The notes below the pieces were generated by a model. The model was not told the DNA's origin, made no database searches, and was given only the letters and a program-made list of their open reading frames with translations. This document shows, piece after piece, positions 8,361 through 16,443 of a stretch of 25,633 bases of DNA. Source of the stretch: Candidatus Thorarchaeota archaeon (GTDB lineage: Archaea; Asgardarchaeota; Thorarchaeia; Thorarchaeales; Thorarchaeaceae); contig RDOF01000040.1 in assembly GCA_011365025.1 (NCBI GenBank), forward strand, positions 1 to 25,633. The letters run 5' to 3'. The position numbers were made by a program, and so were the translations under genes. Numbering within the stretch: the stretch's first letter is position 1; every line of letters starts with the position of its first letter.

Positions 8361-8385
8361 AGAAACCAAATTGAGTTGAGGCATC

Positions 8386-9144
8386 TTGAGCACGAAGAAG
8401 ACAACTGCAAAGAGCTCCTCGAAGAAAACCAAGCTCATACGAACCAGAGGCATGGCGCTCTCGGTGAAGCTCTTCAAACTCTCTGACATGAGCCTCAGTG
8501 CAGCGCAGCTCGTGACCGAACTGAAGAAAATTGAATACAGCCCGAAAGCAACAAAGCTTAGTGCCGGCTTCTCAGGTGTAAAGACGACAGGCAAGACCGT
8601 TTCAGCCGACATGATTGCCAGTTTCATGGTTCCCGTCTTGGCATATGACAAGGATGGAAACTTGGCACCGAAGCACTACATGAGCGTTGACAAGGGAGAA
8701 GTCTTTGTTAAGCTTGACAAAGGCACTGTAGAAATCAGAGGCTCAGAGCGAATTGCACGAAAGTTCCGTCAGACTCTGGATGATATATCCGACGCAAAGC
8801 TATCCCCTCTGAACCTCAACGGTGGCACCAAGAAGATCTATGAGAAGGCTGCTGATATCGCATCAGTGATGCTCACTGGCGTTGAGAAAGGCAACCTCAC
8901 TCAAGCCGAGTTTCGCGGCGTAGGCATTCAGAACGAGGAAGAGATCGGTCTCTATACCAGACGCTACAAAGGTGAAATCACTAGGTTCCGGGGTACGTTC
9001 CCATATCCAAGCGGAGCATTTCTCACAACCTCAGTCAATGCAGAGTCAGGCTCTCTGATGATTTATCGCACAGGCGATGGTATCGCAGAGAAGGATCTGA
9101 ACTGGATTGTTGAGTTGATGGAGGACGCAGCGCTTACTCAGTGA
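8386..9144 (+). CDS. Conserved-looking protein with basic N-terminal tail, unknown function
   Basis: I do not recognise this 252-residue protein. The first 22 residues are rich in Lys, Ser and Thr, like a flexible nucleic-acid-binding tail. The rest seems to be a soluble alpha/beta protein without cysteines, transmembrane helices or an obvious catalytic motif; the middle includes VFVKLDKGTVEIRGSERIAR and the end GSLMIYRTGDGIAEKDLNW. The two regions, each with strands followed by an amphipathic helix, might be related subdomains. The start is TTG, supported by GAGG (8378-8381) four bases upstream; ATG at 8452 would remove the basic tail. The gene stands alone, with its own TATA-like element, a palindrome near the transcription start, and a likely terminator after it. 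Confidence 0.75.
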   Translation: MSTKKTTAKSSSKKTKLIRTRGMALSVKLFKLSDMSLSAAQLVTELKKIEYSPKATKLSAGFSGVKTTGKTVSADMIASFMVPVLAYDKDGNLAPKHYMSVDKGEVFVKLDKGTVEIRGSERIARKFRQTLDDISDAKLSPLNLNGGTKKIYEKAADIASVMLTGVEKGNLTQAEFRGVGIQNEEEIGLYTRRYKGEITRFRGTFPYPSGAFLTTSVNAESGSLMIYRTGDGIAEKDLNWIVELMEDAALTQ

Positions 9145-9151
9145 ACGTAGG

Positions 9152-9199
9152 TCGGGCGGGCTTTGAAGCCCCTCCCGATCACAGCTTTAGGCTTATTTT
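9152..9199 (+). terminator. Stem-loop followed by T-rich tract
   Basis: TCGGG-C-GGGCT pairs with AGCCC-CT-CCCGA (9152-9178), giving two GC-rich helices separated by a small internal loop around a TTGA loop. A run of five T residues follows at about 9195-9199. It lies eight bases after the stop at 9144 and resembles an intrinsic terminator. Archaeal termination depends more on the T tract than on hairpins, so confidence is moderate. Confidence 0.45.
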
Positions 9200-9289
9200 T
9201 CACAGCTCAGTTGCCTTCAGGAGAGCTTTATCTTTGGCCATCGGATTTTTCTATGAGAATGCCATGGCTGCTCCCTAGGGTAGGATTCA

Positions 9290-10318
9290 TTGGCATACGA
9301 AAACCATCTTGGCTTATTTGAAGGCCTCTTTGAAAAGAAACCACTAACAACGGCAAAAGCTTGCGTTATCCTATTCGTTGGCATGATGTCGTTGTTTGGA
9401 GCAACGGCTTTCTACGTAAACGAACTTGATCGCTTTCTAGTTGATTATCCATCAGTGTGTATCGTTCTTGGGTCTCTAATACTAGTATATGCGGAAGCAC
9501 GGCAGGGTGTTCAAATTCGGAGTGCAACCAAAGAACTCTGCCATAGCTTCGCAATTGACGATGGAAGCAGAAACCGATTCCTCGAAGCAGTGTTCAATAA
9601 GAAGGCCCGGTTTGTCGCTGGCATACTTGGAGGATTCGTTCTAATTCTATTGTATGAGGGTTTGGGATTTTGGTACGAATCCGCAGTGCTTCTTCTATTC
9701 GGCAGAATATTTGCTGCATTTGTGGGATTCATTGTCGGAGAACTCGCCATCGCCAGTCTATTCTTCATTTTAATGAGTGATTCCATAATCCAACAAATAG
9801 AGGACCAAGTCGATATCCTAGATTACAGAAAGCTACGCGCCTTGCAAAGTGTGGGCTCTGTGAGCATCCAGAATGCCATTTCTGGCTGCATTGCTGGCTT
9901 TGTGGCCCTTTTCGGTATTGTCGCAGCGCCTTGGAGAACTGGCCTTCCTGCAACAGAAATTGCGTTGGCTATTCTCTGTGCCCTATTCTTGCTTGTGGCA
10001 GGCGAACTTGCCATTCCGATAAACAGCATTCACAAAACTATGCAGGGTGCGAAAGAGCGATGCGCGACAAAGCTATCAGGTTTGCTTAATGATGCAAATA
10101 AAAAATCCATTCAAGCTCTCGGAACTGGATTCACAAGAAGGCACGAGTACGAGCAGCTCAACATTCTTCTCCAAACCATATTAGTTTTGGACGCTCAAAA
10201 CCAGAAGTACCCCGAATGGCCTTTCAATTTCAGACAAGTTGTTGGTGTTATCGGTTCCTTAGGCATGGTGGTTGTTGAATCCCTCATTGTTGTGTTGCTT
10301 TCTGTCGTATTTGCGTGA
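9290..10318 (+). CDS. Polytopic membrane protein, unknown function
   Basis: This 342-residue protein has about six or seven hydrophobic segments, near residues 24-44, 53-68, 105-125, 130-162, 195-215, 225-246 and 318-341, separated by charged loops. A longer cytoplasmic-type region (about 247-315) lies before the last helix. The segments around 130-160 and 225-246 both end in GELAI, hinting at internal duplication. No transporter signature or catalytic motif is recognisable. The start is TTG, with AGGA about eight bases upstream in GGGTAGGATTCA. It is convergent with the small gene at 10382-10678. Membrane location is a confident reading; the role is not known. Confidence 0.75.
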   Translation: MAYENHLGLFEGLFEKKPLTTAKACVILFVGMMSLFGATAFYVNELDRFLVDYPSVCIVLGSLILVYAEARQGVQIRSATKELCHSFAIDDGSRNRFLEAVFNKKARFVAGILGGFVLILLYEGLGFWYESAVLLLFGRIFAAFVGFIVGELAIASLFFILMSDSIIQQIEDQVDILDYRKLRALQSVGSVSIQNAISGCIAGFVALFGIVAAPWRTGLPATEIALAILCALFLLVAGELAIPINSIHKTMQGAKERCATKLSGLLNDANKKSIQALGTGFTRRHEYEQLNILLQTILVLDAQNQKYPEWPFNFRQVVGVIGSLGMVVVESLIVVLLSVVFA

Positions 10319-10381
10319 TAGCCGCCTTTCTTCGTCTTCGAAATTTCATTTACCCTAATCCGAACCGCTTAAAGAAACTCA

Positions 10382-10678
10382 CTAAAGCCATTCCTTTGCC
10401 TCTCGTTTTAGTCCTATTACGGTTCTTGTGTTTTCGACATACCACCTGGTCTTATCGCGGAATAAGGGCCAAAACTCAAAGAATGATTGCGGGTTCTTTG
10501 TCTCAAGTAGAAGAAATCCATTCCATTCGCTCCCCCAAGCGTGTCTATAGTCTCCGAGAAGGTTGATTTCCTTCGGCCACTCCTCCTTGATGTACTCAGC
10601 CCAGAACTCCCTGGCTTTCTTTGCATCTTCTTCCTTCATGAGATGAAATCTATAGAATACGACAAATCCATATGTCAT
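10382..10678 (-). CDS. Small DUF3303-like protein
   Basis: From the ATG at 10678 this is a 98-residue soluble protein with a strand-helix-strand pattern: FVVFYRFHL, a charged helix with AREFWAEYIKEEWP, then NGFLLLETKNPQSFFEFWP. This looks like a dimeric alpha/beta-barrel (ferredoxin-like) small protein of the DUF3303 kind, by general pattern rather than firm match. The open frame extends upstream to 10792, but that part overlaps the divergent nuclease gene and a TTTTTAAT element suitable as a TATA box, so I use the internal ATG. Function is unknown. The opposite-strand open frame at 10315-10566 is a shadow. Confidence 0.7.
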   Translation of the reverse strand: MTYGFVVFYRFHLMKEEDAKKAREFWAEYIKEEWPKEINLLGDYRHAWGSEWNGFLLLETKNPQSFFEFWPLFRDKTRWYVENTRTVIGLKREAKEWL

Positions 10679-10712
10679 CTTGGAACTCGCCGACTCTGAT
10701 ATCATAGCCAGT

Positions 10713-10722
10713 GGATTAAAAA
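10713..10722. promoter_or_regulatory. Shared AT-rich promoter element between divergent genes
   Basis: ATTAAAAAG on the plus strand lies about 27 bases before the GTG at 10743, and its complement, CTTTTTAAT, lies about 35-40 bases before the ATG at 10678. One short AT-rich stretch may therefore serve as a TATA box in both directions. Confidence 0.35.
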
Positions 10723-10742
10723 GATTGGGCCTGACGTTCTGA

Positions 10743-11489
10743 GTGAAAACCATGTCAAATGAAGAGCCAGAAATTGCTAGACGCGAATTCAAGCATGGAA
10801 ATGTTGCGTATGGCTTTCAGTGGAACAAGACTCATCATAAACTTCATGGCTCTTCAGAAGGTGATTTGGCATCGCTTTGGGCACATCTGACGACCATCGC
10901 GAGAGGACAGATACCCGAGTCTCCTTTTCGAGATCCTTTCTATTCACGTGCGTCACGTCTACGTTTGAAGAAAATGACTCGGTCTGGAAAGGTCGCATTT
11001 CGAAAGAAGCTCATGTCAAGCGGACTCGTGAGGCGGGTCATCGACAGTGAACTCATCGATCTAACAAGGGGTTTCCATCGTCTTAGAAACGACCCATCAT
11101 ACTGCTCTGACCATTCAATATTGAAGGAGTTCATTACCCATGATCCGAAAACAATTGCGATTGAAGTGCCAGTCTGGTCCGATAGGTACCAGCTATCAGG
11201 TCATGTTGACTTGGTTCGCTTTCATGAAAAGACAATTGAAGTGTGCGACTACAAGCCGGGGTCTCTGGAAACATTGAAATCGAGATTTCTTGACTCCATC
11301 CCACAGGTTGCAGCCTATGGTGAGATGGTCGCACATCATCTATCCTCAACTCTGAGAGAAGCTCTTTCTGCCCCTTTACTACCCAGGGTCAACTGCTGCA
11401 TATTTGATACACATTCATGCTGGAATTTCGGCGCCGAGATGTTCGTCACTCTACTTGAATCTGGGAGTATGGACGAATTCTATGTCTGA
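10743..11489 (+). CDS. PD-(D/E)XK nuclease, Cas4/RecB-like
   Basis: This 248-residue protein shows the full PD-(D/E)XK exonuclease signature: a conserved acid E141 in AIEVPVW, metal-binding D156 in SGHVDLVRF, the D-Y-K core (D169, K171) in VCDYKPGS, and the Q-xxx-Y motif Q188/Y192 in IPQVAAYGEMV found in RecB and Cas4 nucleases. It should cleave DNA, probably single-stranded or at ends, with a divalent metal. The N-terminal 130 residues are basic and helical. Cysteines 121, 168, 223, 224 and 230 or so are present, but not in the four-cysteine arrangement that binds the Fe-S cluster of Cas4. No CRISPR or cas gene is nearby. GTG at 10743 may be a leaderless start; ATG at 10752 is the alternative. 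Its stop overlaps the convergent gene by 10 bases. Confidence 0.82.
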   Translation: MKTMSNEEPEIARREFKHGNVAYGFQWNKTHHKLHGSSEGDLASLWAHLTTIARGQIPESPFRDPFYSRASRLRLKKMTRSGKVAFRKKLMSSGLVRRVIDSELIDLTRGFHRLRNDPSYCSDHSILKEFITHDPKTIAIEVPVWSDRYQLSGHVDLVRFHEKTIEVCDYKPGSLETLKSRFLDSIPQVAAYGEMVAHHLSSTLREALSAPLLPRVNCCIFDTHSCWNFGAEMFVTLLESGSMDEFYV

Positions 11490-12316
11490 CCATTCCTTAG
11501 GACGGTCATATGCACAGTTTCATCAAGCTGCAGCGACTCTGAACCAGTAAGTTTCACTTTGAATTGGACTGTGTCTCTTCGAGAAACAAGGCCTTCTCGG
11601 ATTCGAGAGAAGTAGTTCTCAGTCAGGACGCCGAAATTGCCCAGCGCGGCATCAACTGGAATCCACCCCAGATTTTCCAGGAAGACTTCGCTCCAAGCAT
11701 GTGGTTCTGGTTCTGGTCCTCCCTTGAAGTAATGGCCTACAACCCGTCTTGAGGGAATTCGTACCGCTCTTGCTAAGGCAATGAAAAGATCAGCATGCTC
11801 ATCGCAATCGCCTTCTTTCTCCGACGCTGCCCAAGCGGCTCCCTTTCTTTCACCCATAAGCGTCTTGAGTTTTAGTGTGTCTCTGACTACCTGGTAGGCA
11901 AGTTTCGCATACTTCGTGTCACTGTCACTTCGCTCGGCGATGCTTTGAGAGAGCTGCTGAATCAACGGGTTATCAATCTCCCAGTACTTCTGCAGAGAGC
12001 AATAACGTCCACGGTTTTGTATCTTTACCAAGTTCGTAAAGGACTGCTGTTCAATTAGCCAGTCCCGAGTTGTTGTATCAATACGTAGGATTACGGTGGG
12101 TGAGAAGTTCTCTCCTGGACAGAGATCGGGTACCTTGATGACGGCAACCATATTATTCTCTGCCTTTTCAAGAATCTTTGCAGGCGGAAATACATCTATC
12201 ATTTCCAAGAATTGATTGTCCATGTCAGTCATTAAATGCCAAACCAACCTGCCATTTCTAATCTTAGCTCTGCCTAGGTTTAGCACGTTTGCCTGCATCT
12301 CAATTCTTAGTCGCAA
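11480..12316 (-). CDS. Transglutaminase-like cysteine protein
   Basis: From the TTG at 12316 this is a 278-residue protein with the transglutaminase/peptidase-like triad: C171 in EGDCDEHADL, H206 in EPHAWSEVF and D222 in IPVDAA. Such proteins cleave or crosslink peptide amide bonds; many archaeal ones are cysteine proteases. The N-terminal 110 residues are mostly strands, like the beta-sandwich that precedes the core in many members. No signal peptide is visible, so it is probably cytoplasmic. The open frame extends to 12517, but that section overlaps the divergent gene. The TTG has GAGGT six bases upstream and a CATAAATC box at the right distance; GTG at 12319 is nearly as good. The substrate is unknown. 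Confidence 0.8.
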   Translation of the reverse strand: MRLRIEMQANVLNLGRAKIRNGRLVWHLMTDMDNQFLEMIDVFPPAKILEKAENNMVAVIKVPDLCPGENFSPTVILRIDTTTRDWLIEQQSFTNLVKIQNRGRYCSLQKYWEIDNPLIQQLSQSIAERSDSDTKYAKLAYQVVRDTLKLKTLMGERKGAAWAASEKEGDCDEHADLFIALARAVRIPSRRVVGHYFKGGPEPEPHAWSEVFLENLGWIPVDAALGNFGVLTENYFSRIREGLVSRRDTVQFKVKLTGSESLQLDETVHMTVLRNGQT

Positions 12317-12362
12317 CACTCTACCTCTTGCTCTATTGGCCAGAACGTTCGACGTGCGAATA

Positions 12363-12370
12363 GATTTATG
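12363..12370. promoter_or_regulatory. Bidirectional TATA-like element
   Basis: GATTTATG on the plus strand and CATAAATC on the minus strand sit between the divergent starts at 12316 (minus) and 12414 (plus), 44-54 bases from each. The same bases may serve both promoters, which would link expression of the transglutaminase-like and coiled-coil genes. Confidence 0.35.
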
Positions 12371-12413
12371 TGTTGTTCGACACTCCCTTACCATTGCCTG
12401 CTCAGGTATTAGG

Positions 12414-13892
12414 ATGGTGCGTACTCGCATGAGCAAGGAACCCGATGATATTGATGCCCTGAAACGCAGAAGCGATGTGGTTGATGAGCTCCTAGAGGAA
12501 CTTGGAGTTGACGACAAATTGAAGCAGGAGCTCGTTGAATCCGGCAGACTTCATACAGACCGATTTATGGTCGAATCTGCAGAGCAAGTTCGCCGTCGCA
12601 TGGAAATAGAGAGTAGCGCAGAGCGCCTGCGTGATAGTCTCCTGCTTCTTGAAAGAAACTTGACCACAGTGGATGGCACAGTCGATCGGATTGAGAGAGA
12701 CTTGGTTCCCGTTGTGCTATCCTTCTTGGTTGGGCTAAAGGGAAATCTTGTGAATCTCAAAACTACCGTTGTCAGCAGAAGCAAGAGAAGAGCCAAAACA
12801 AACTTACAAGCCACATATGTTGATACGGAAGTAAAATCCATTGTAGATGAGGAATTCGCCAAGGTGGAGGAAACCCTTACAACAGGAATGTCGGCTCCCA
12901 TTATGGACAAGATGCGTGACATCGTTGAGGGGATGCGGTCCACAGTAAAGACGACTTATTCCGAGCTCACTACCCTAAAGGCTGCCATTGATGATTTCAC
13001 TCAGAGGGCTACAACCGAGGTGGAGTTTCTGGCGAAAGAACTCATTATGAAGCCAAAGGAAGACACCCCAGAATCGGTCAAGAAGCAACTAAAAGAGCTG
13101 GAACGCGCCAAGGAGGAACTCGGACGCGACTTGAAGGTTGCAGAAGAGAAGCTGGACAATAGAGAAGAGAAGATAGAATCACTTCAGACAGACCTAGCTA
13201 GGGCAAAAGTGAAGGCAGATACACTAGAGGAAAAAATTGCATCAATGAAGTCTACAACAACCGTTGATGCAAGTGTCGTAGCTGAACTCCGGCAAAAAGT
13301 GAAGTCTCTTGAAGCTGCTCGCGATTTGCTTGCACAAAAAACGACAGACGCCGAAGGGCGCGCCGACGAGGCCGAATTGAGAATTGGCGAAGCCAAGGAC
13401 CTTGTTGCAAGAAAGGATTTAGAGATCGGTGACCTGACTAGAAAGGTGCAACTACTCGAGTCCGAGGCTGAAAAGGCACATGCCCAGCTATCTCAAATTG
13501 ATGAACTAAGGACAAAGCTTAGGTCCTACGAATCTGGTGATAAGATTCGGGAACTGGAGCGAATTACAGCCGAACTTGAGCGTGCAAATGCAACCCTTAC
13601 GCGAATGCAAGCTGACTATGCCGAGATGAAAGCAAAGCTCCAATACACCGAGAATCGCATTCAGGGCTACCTCGGTCTCATGGAGGCGACAGAGAAGACA
13701 AAAGGTTACCTCATGATTGAAGAGACCACGACACTAACATTGCGTGATATTGCTAGATCACTTGGTGTTTCGCCAGCCACCGTGTCCAAATGGGCAGAAG
13801 ACTACCAGAGGCTCGGAATAGTGAAGATTCACTCTGATGGTCAAACTCTCGAGCTTGCAGTGAAGAAGCCTCAGGAAAGCAGCAAGAAATGA
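12414..13892 (+). CDS. Long coiled-coil protein with C-terminal winged-helix domain
   Basis: This 492-residue protein has an N-terminal helical region (1-210) rich in hydrophobic and charged repeats. A continuous predicted coiled coil follows, from about 220 to 425, dense in Glu, Lys, Arg and Leu. The C-terminal domain (about 432-485) looks like a helix-turn-helix: TLRDIARSLGVSPATVSKW followed by a short wing (GIVKIHSDGQTLELAV). The domain order suggests a dimeric, elongated DNA-binding or chromosome-organising protein, rather than a classical small repressor. I start it at ATG 12414; the frame is open upstream, but that section overlaps the opposite gene. ATG 12429 is another option. It is divergent from the transglutaminase-like gene. 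A shorter protein with similar architecture is at 20634-21311. Confidence 0.8.
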   Translation: MVRTRMSKEPDDIDALKRRSDVVDELLEELGVDDKLKQELVESGRLHTDRFMVESAEQVRRRMEIESSAERLRDSLLLLERNLTTVDGTVDRIERDLVPVVLSFLVGLKGNLVNLKTTVVSRSKRRAKTNLQATYVDTEVKSIVDEEFAKVEETLTTGMSAPIMDKMRDIVEGMRSTVKTTYSELTTLKAAIDDFTQRATTEVEFLAKELIMKPKEDTPESVKKQLKELERAKEELGRDLKVAEEKLDNREEKIESLQTDLARAKVKADTLEEKIASMKSTTTVDASVVAELRQKVKSLEAARDLLAQKTTDAEGRADEAELRIGEAKDLVARKDLEIGDLTRKVQLLESEAEKAHAQLSQIDELRTKLRSYESGDKIRELERITAELERANATLTRMQADYAEMKAKLQYTENRIQGYLGLMEATEKTKGYLMIEETTTLTLRDIARSLGVSPATVSKWAEDYQRLGIVKIHSDGQTLELAVKKPQESSKK

Positions 13893-13893
13893 A

Positions 13894-14334
13894 CTACGAC
13901 TTCTGGACTCTCCCAAGGAATTGGACAGCCTCCAGAAGACTGTCTATTCTAATGGCGCTCTCATAAACCGATTCAACTTCTGCCTTGGATATTTCGTTGG
14001 CTAAATAGCCTCTAACTGCGGGCCTCAATACACCATCAAAAAAGGACTGCTTGAAATTCCTGAGCGCTATGACTAATTCTGGTCCCAGTTGTCCCGATTC
14101 CAATGCAGTCTTCACAGCGGCCATTTGAAGATTGCACTTCCTTTTTGCTTCATATCTGGCCGCTTGTTCTTCAAGTGTGTATTTGGCAAGGACTATGTAC
14201 TGGTCTGCTGCCTTCGGATAGTCCGTTATGGCCAAGTACTTTGTTTCAGAGCACTTTTCCAAGAATGGCCTTGAACGGTCGGATGCCTGCTCGAATAAGC
14301 CTCCTAGTTTCTCTAGTTCTTTTGGTGCAGGCAT
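13894..14334 (-). CDS. Small all-helical protein, unknown function
   Basis: From ATG 14334 this is a 146-residue protein with no membrane segment and a pattern of amphipathic helices, rich in Ala, Leu and Glu. Segments such as ADQYIVLAKYTLEEQAARYEAKR resemble TPR-like or helical-bundle repeats. I do not recognise a family. The upstream extension to 14379 is unlikely because a GTTAAAAGG TATA-like element sits about 35 bases before this ATG. Its TAG stop lies one base after the stop of the convergent coiled-coil gene. No function can be assigned. Confidence 0.7.
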   Translation of the reverse strand: MPAPKELEKLGGLFEQASDRSRPFLEKCSETKYLAITDYPKAADQYIVLAKYTLEEQAARYEAKRKCNLQMAAVKTALESGQLGPELVIALRNFKQSFFDGVLRPAVRGYLANEISKAEVESVYESAIRIDSLLEAVQFLGRVQKS

Positions 14335-14447
14335 AAGACCAACCACTATCCTTTTGCAATAAGACCTTTTAACTCTCACTAGACGTTTTCTTGGTTTCCT
14401 ACATCTACCGCAAGATGCATATGAATTTCAATCGCTTATGTTGAGCT

Positions 14448-15494
14448 ATGAGAGAGGCGGTTCTCTATTCAAACTTGAAAGAAGGAGTCAGATGCGATTT
14501 ATGCGCTAGAAGATGCGTAATTCATGAAGGCGAGAGCGGTTTTTGCAGAGTCCGAGTGATGAAGGATGGGAAGCTCTATACAAAGGTCTACGGGCTGCTC
14601 GATGGAATGGCCGCCGACCCAATAGAAAAGAAACCTCTCTACCACTTCGCCCCAGGATCACGGACTTTCTCAATCAGTACATCGTCATGCAATTTCCGAT
14701 GCCAATTCTGTTTGAACTACCACTCATCTCATCGAGAAACACCAGTAGGAAGGCTCCTGTCTCCAGAGCAAATAGTCAAATTGGCTAGGGAATACGAGTG
14801 TGAAGGAATCACCTATACATATACTGAGCCTACCATCTTCATGGAATTGGCATACGATACCGCCAAAATTGCCAACGAAAATGAGATGTTCAATACATTC
14901 GTGACAAATGGGTATATGACTCCGAAGGCAATCGACTATATCGCTCCTTACCTGGATGCTGCATCAGTCAATCTGAAAGGCAGTGCAAACAAGCAATTCA
15001 TGCATGATTACATGAGTGTACCCAAACCGGAACCAATCTACTCCTCAATGCTCCAGATGCACAAGCGAGATGTCTTTGTTGAAATCACAAACCTGATCAT
15101 TCCCGAAATTGGTGACCATGTGGAAGATACAAAGTATCTTGCTGAGTGGATTGTCGAACACCTTGGGCCTGAAACTCCTTTTCATCTATTGGCCTTCTCT
15201 CCCACCTTCAAAATAACTCATCTGCCGCGGACTCCAGCCTCGATGCTTGAGAAGCACTTCAAAGTGGCACGTGAAGCAGGTTTGGTGTATGTTTATTCAG
15301 GGAACATCCCTGGCCTAGACACAGAGAATACATATTGCCCAAGCTGCGGATTCAAGGCAATAGAACGTTACTCAGTGTATCTAAAAAGGAATAACCTGAA
15401 CGAGAATGGGAGATGCCCGAAGTGCAATGCGGACCTAAATGTGGCCGGTTCTAAATGGATGGGTCAAGGCGGACCACGAATGGCATTTTTCTGA
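14448..15494 (+). CDS. amrS: AmmeMemoRadiSam system radical SAM enzyme
   Basis: This 348-residue protein matches the radical SAM member of the AmmeMemoRadiSam set, related to pyruvate formate-lyase activating enzyme. It has an N-terminal cysteine cluster (C16, C19, C23, C33), then the radical SAM CxxxCxxC motif C81, C85, C88 in SSCNFRCQFCLN, which binds the 4Fe-4S cluster that cleaves S-adenosylmethionine. TYTEPTIF (124-131) and FVTNGY (151-156) are characteristic, and a C-terminal zinc-ribbon-like pair is present (C297/C300 and C323/C326). Usual partners AMMECR1 and Memo are not in the window. ATG start. It is 11 bases upstream of the DUF2797 gene, probably co-transcribed. Its substrate is not firmly known. 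Confidence 0.92.
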   Translation: MREAVLYSNLKEGVRCDLCARRCVIHEGESGFCRVRVMKDGKLYTKVYGLLDGMAADPIEKKPLYHFAPGSRTFSISTSSCNFRCQFCLNYHSSHRETPVGRLLSPEQIVKLAREYECEGITYTYTEPTIFMELAYDTAKIANENEMFNTFVTNGYMTPKAIDYIAPYLDAASVNLKGSANKQFMHDYMSVPKPEPIYSSMLQMHKRDVFVEITNLIIPEIGDHVEDTKYLAEWIVEHLGPETPFHLLAFSPTFKITHLPRTPASMLEKHFKVAREAGLVYVYSGNIPGLDTENTYCPSCGFKAIERYSVYLKRNNLNENGRCPKCNADLNVAGSKWMGQGGPRMAFF

Positions 15495-15505
15495 GGTAAT
15501 AATCC

Positions 15506-16399
15506 ATGTTAGTAATGGACGTGACTTGGATAGAGCATGACTCTAGAACCTATGAATCTGGTATTTCTGTATGGGTTGAGGGTAAAACAGAGCCCGAGTT
15601 CATCCCCCTTCCTCCGGGCAAAAGCATCTCATGGAGTTTCATTGGTCCAAAGAAATGCATCGGAGTACGCGAATCATTCGGCGAAAACGCACCTTGCCCC
15701 GAGGGCGCCGCCGTTCGCAAAGGAATGGTTCGATGTGGCCCTTGCGCGGCACTAGACTCAATGGACCCGTGTATTAGGTGCACGGGCAAAGAATGTAGGG
15801 CTTCCGAGGAGCGACTGGCTCAATGCCAGAAGACCGAATATGGTGTTTATGTCGTCATCTTCAATGATAGAACACTCAAAGTGGGAGTCTCCTCTAGGAG
15901 TAGACTGCGGACAAGGTGGATTGAACAGGGAGCTGACTACGCAGGAGTTCTGGCAAAGGTCACCGGAGGAATGTCAGCAAGGCGATTCGAAGACACTCTT
16001 GGAAGAGTGCCTGGGGCAACCAAGCAAGTAAGGGCTGAACGAAAGGCGAAACAGCTTCTCGATACACTTGCCATTGATGAAGCTCAAAGTATTCTTGAGG
16101 ACTATCTCAACTCTCTGCAGACCATTGACATTAATCGGCCCGTTGAATTAGTTGATTTGTCTACGTACTATAGTTTGGGCGCACTCGCTGCAAAACCCAC
16201 ACCATGGAGAAAGCGGTCTATGCCTGTAGATACTCTTAAACTGGTTGGGGCGGTTGTGGGAATGAAAGGCTCCCTTCTTGTGACAAGACTCGGAAATGCC
16301 TACACAGTGACAAACTTGAGAAATCTCATTGGGTATACCATTGATGATTCACAGGAATTGACCATTGCCGCTCAAAGCGGACTCATGGATTTTCTATGA
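15506..16399 (+). CDS. DUF2797 family protein
   Basis: This 297-residue protein matches DUF2797, a mainly archaeal and actinobacterial family of unknown function. It has eight cysteines in the first 110 residues (51, 64, 77, 80, 89, 92, 97, 107), arranged as likely metal ligands (CIGVRE, CGPC, CIRC-x4-C). A domain then begins VYVVIFNDRTLKVGVSSRSRLRTRWIEQGA-like (114-143), resembling a GIY-YIG-type fold, although its catalytic competence is not shown. The C-terminus is strand rich. The ATG is preceded by GAGGT (15493-15497) at a spacing of 8; ATG 15515 is also possible. It follows amrS by 11 bases and precedes a longin-like gene by 44. Confidence 0.85.
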   Translation: MLVMDVTWIEHDSRTYESGISVWVEGKTEPEFIPLPPGKSISWSFIGPKKCIGVRESFGENAPCPEGAAVRKGMVRCGPCAALDSMDPCIRCTGKECRASEERLAQCQKTEYGVYVVIFNDRTLKVGVSSRSRLRTRWIEQGADYAGVLAKVTGGMSARRFEDTLGRVPGATKQVRAERKAKQLLDTLAIDEAQSILEDYLNSLQTIDINRPVELVDLSTYYSLGALAAKPTPWRKRSMPVDTLKLVGAVVGMKGSLLVTRLGNAYTVTNLRNLIGYTIDDSQELTIAAQSGLMDFL

Positions 16400-16443
16400 A
16401 TCCGGACAATCTATATCAAGCTGTATTGCAAGAGTGATGCAGG

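Noticed and set aside
8158..8385. A possible small RNA or short gene in the 228-base gap
   Set aside because: No open frame with a ribosome site and no stable folded element other than the palindrome was found; the stretch is best explained as leader and promoter.
10315..10566. A plus-strand open frame overlapping the end of the membrane-protein gene
   Set aside because: It runs opposite the small DUF3303-like gene, has an Arg/Leu-rich sequence with no pattern, and lacks a good ribosome site.
10743..11489. Reading the Cas4/RecB-like nuclease as evidence of a CRISPR-Cas locus
   Set aside because: No repeat-spacer array and no other cas gene was seen, and the four-cysteine Fe-S arrangement of Cas4 is absent.
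12216..12413. An upstream extension of the coiled-coil gene beginning at 12216
   Set aside because: It overlaps the N-terminal coding part of the transglutaminase-like gene on the other strand and the likely promoter, and its predicted sequence is low in charge, unlike the rest of the protein.
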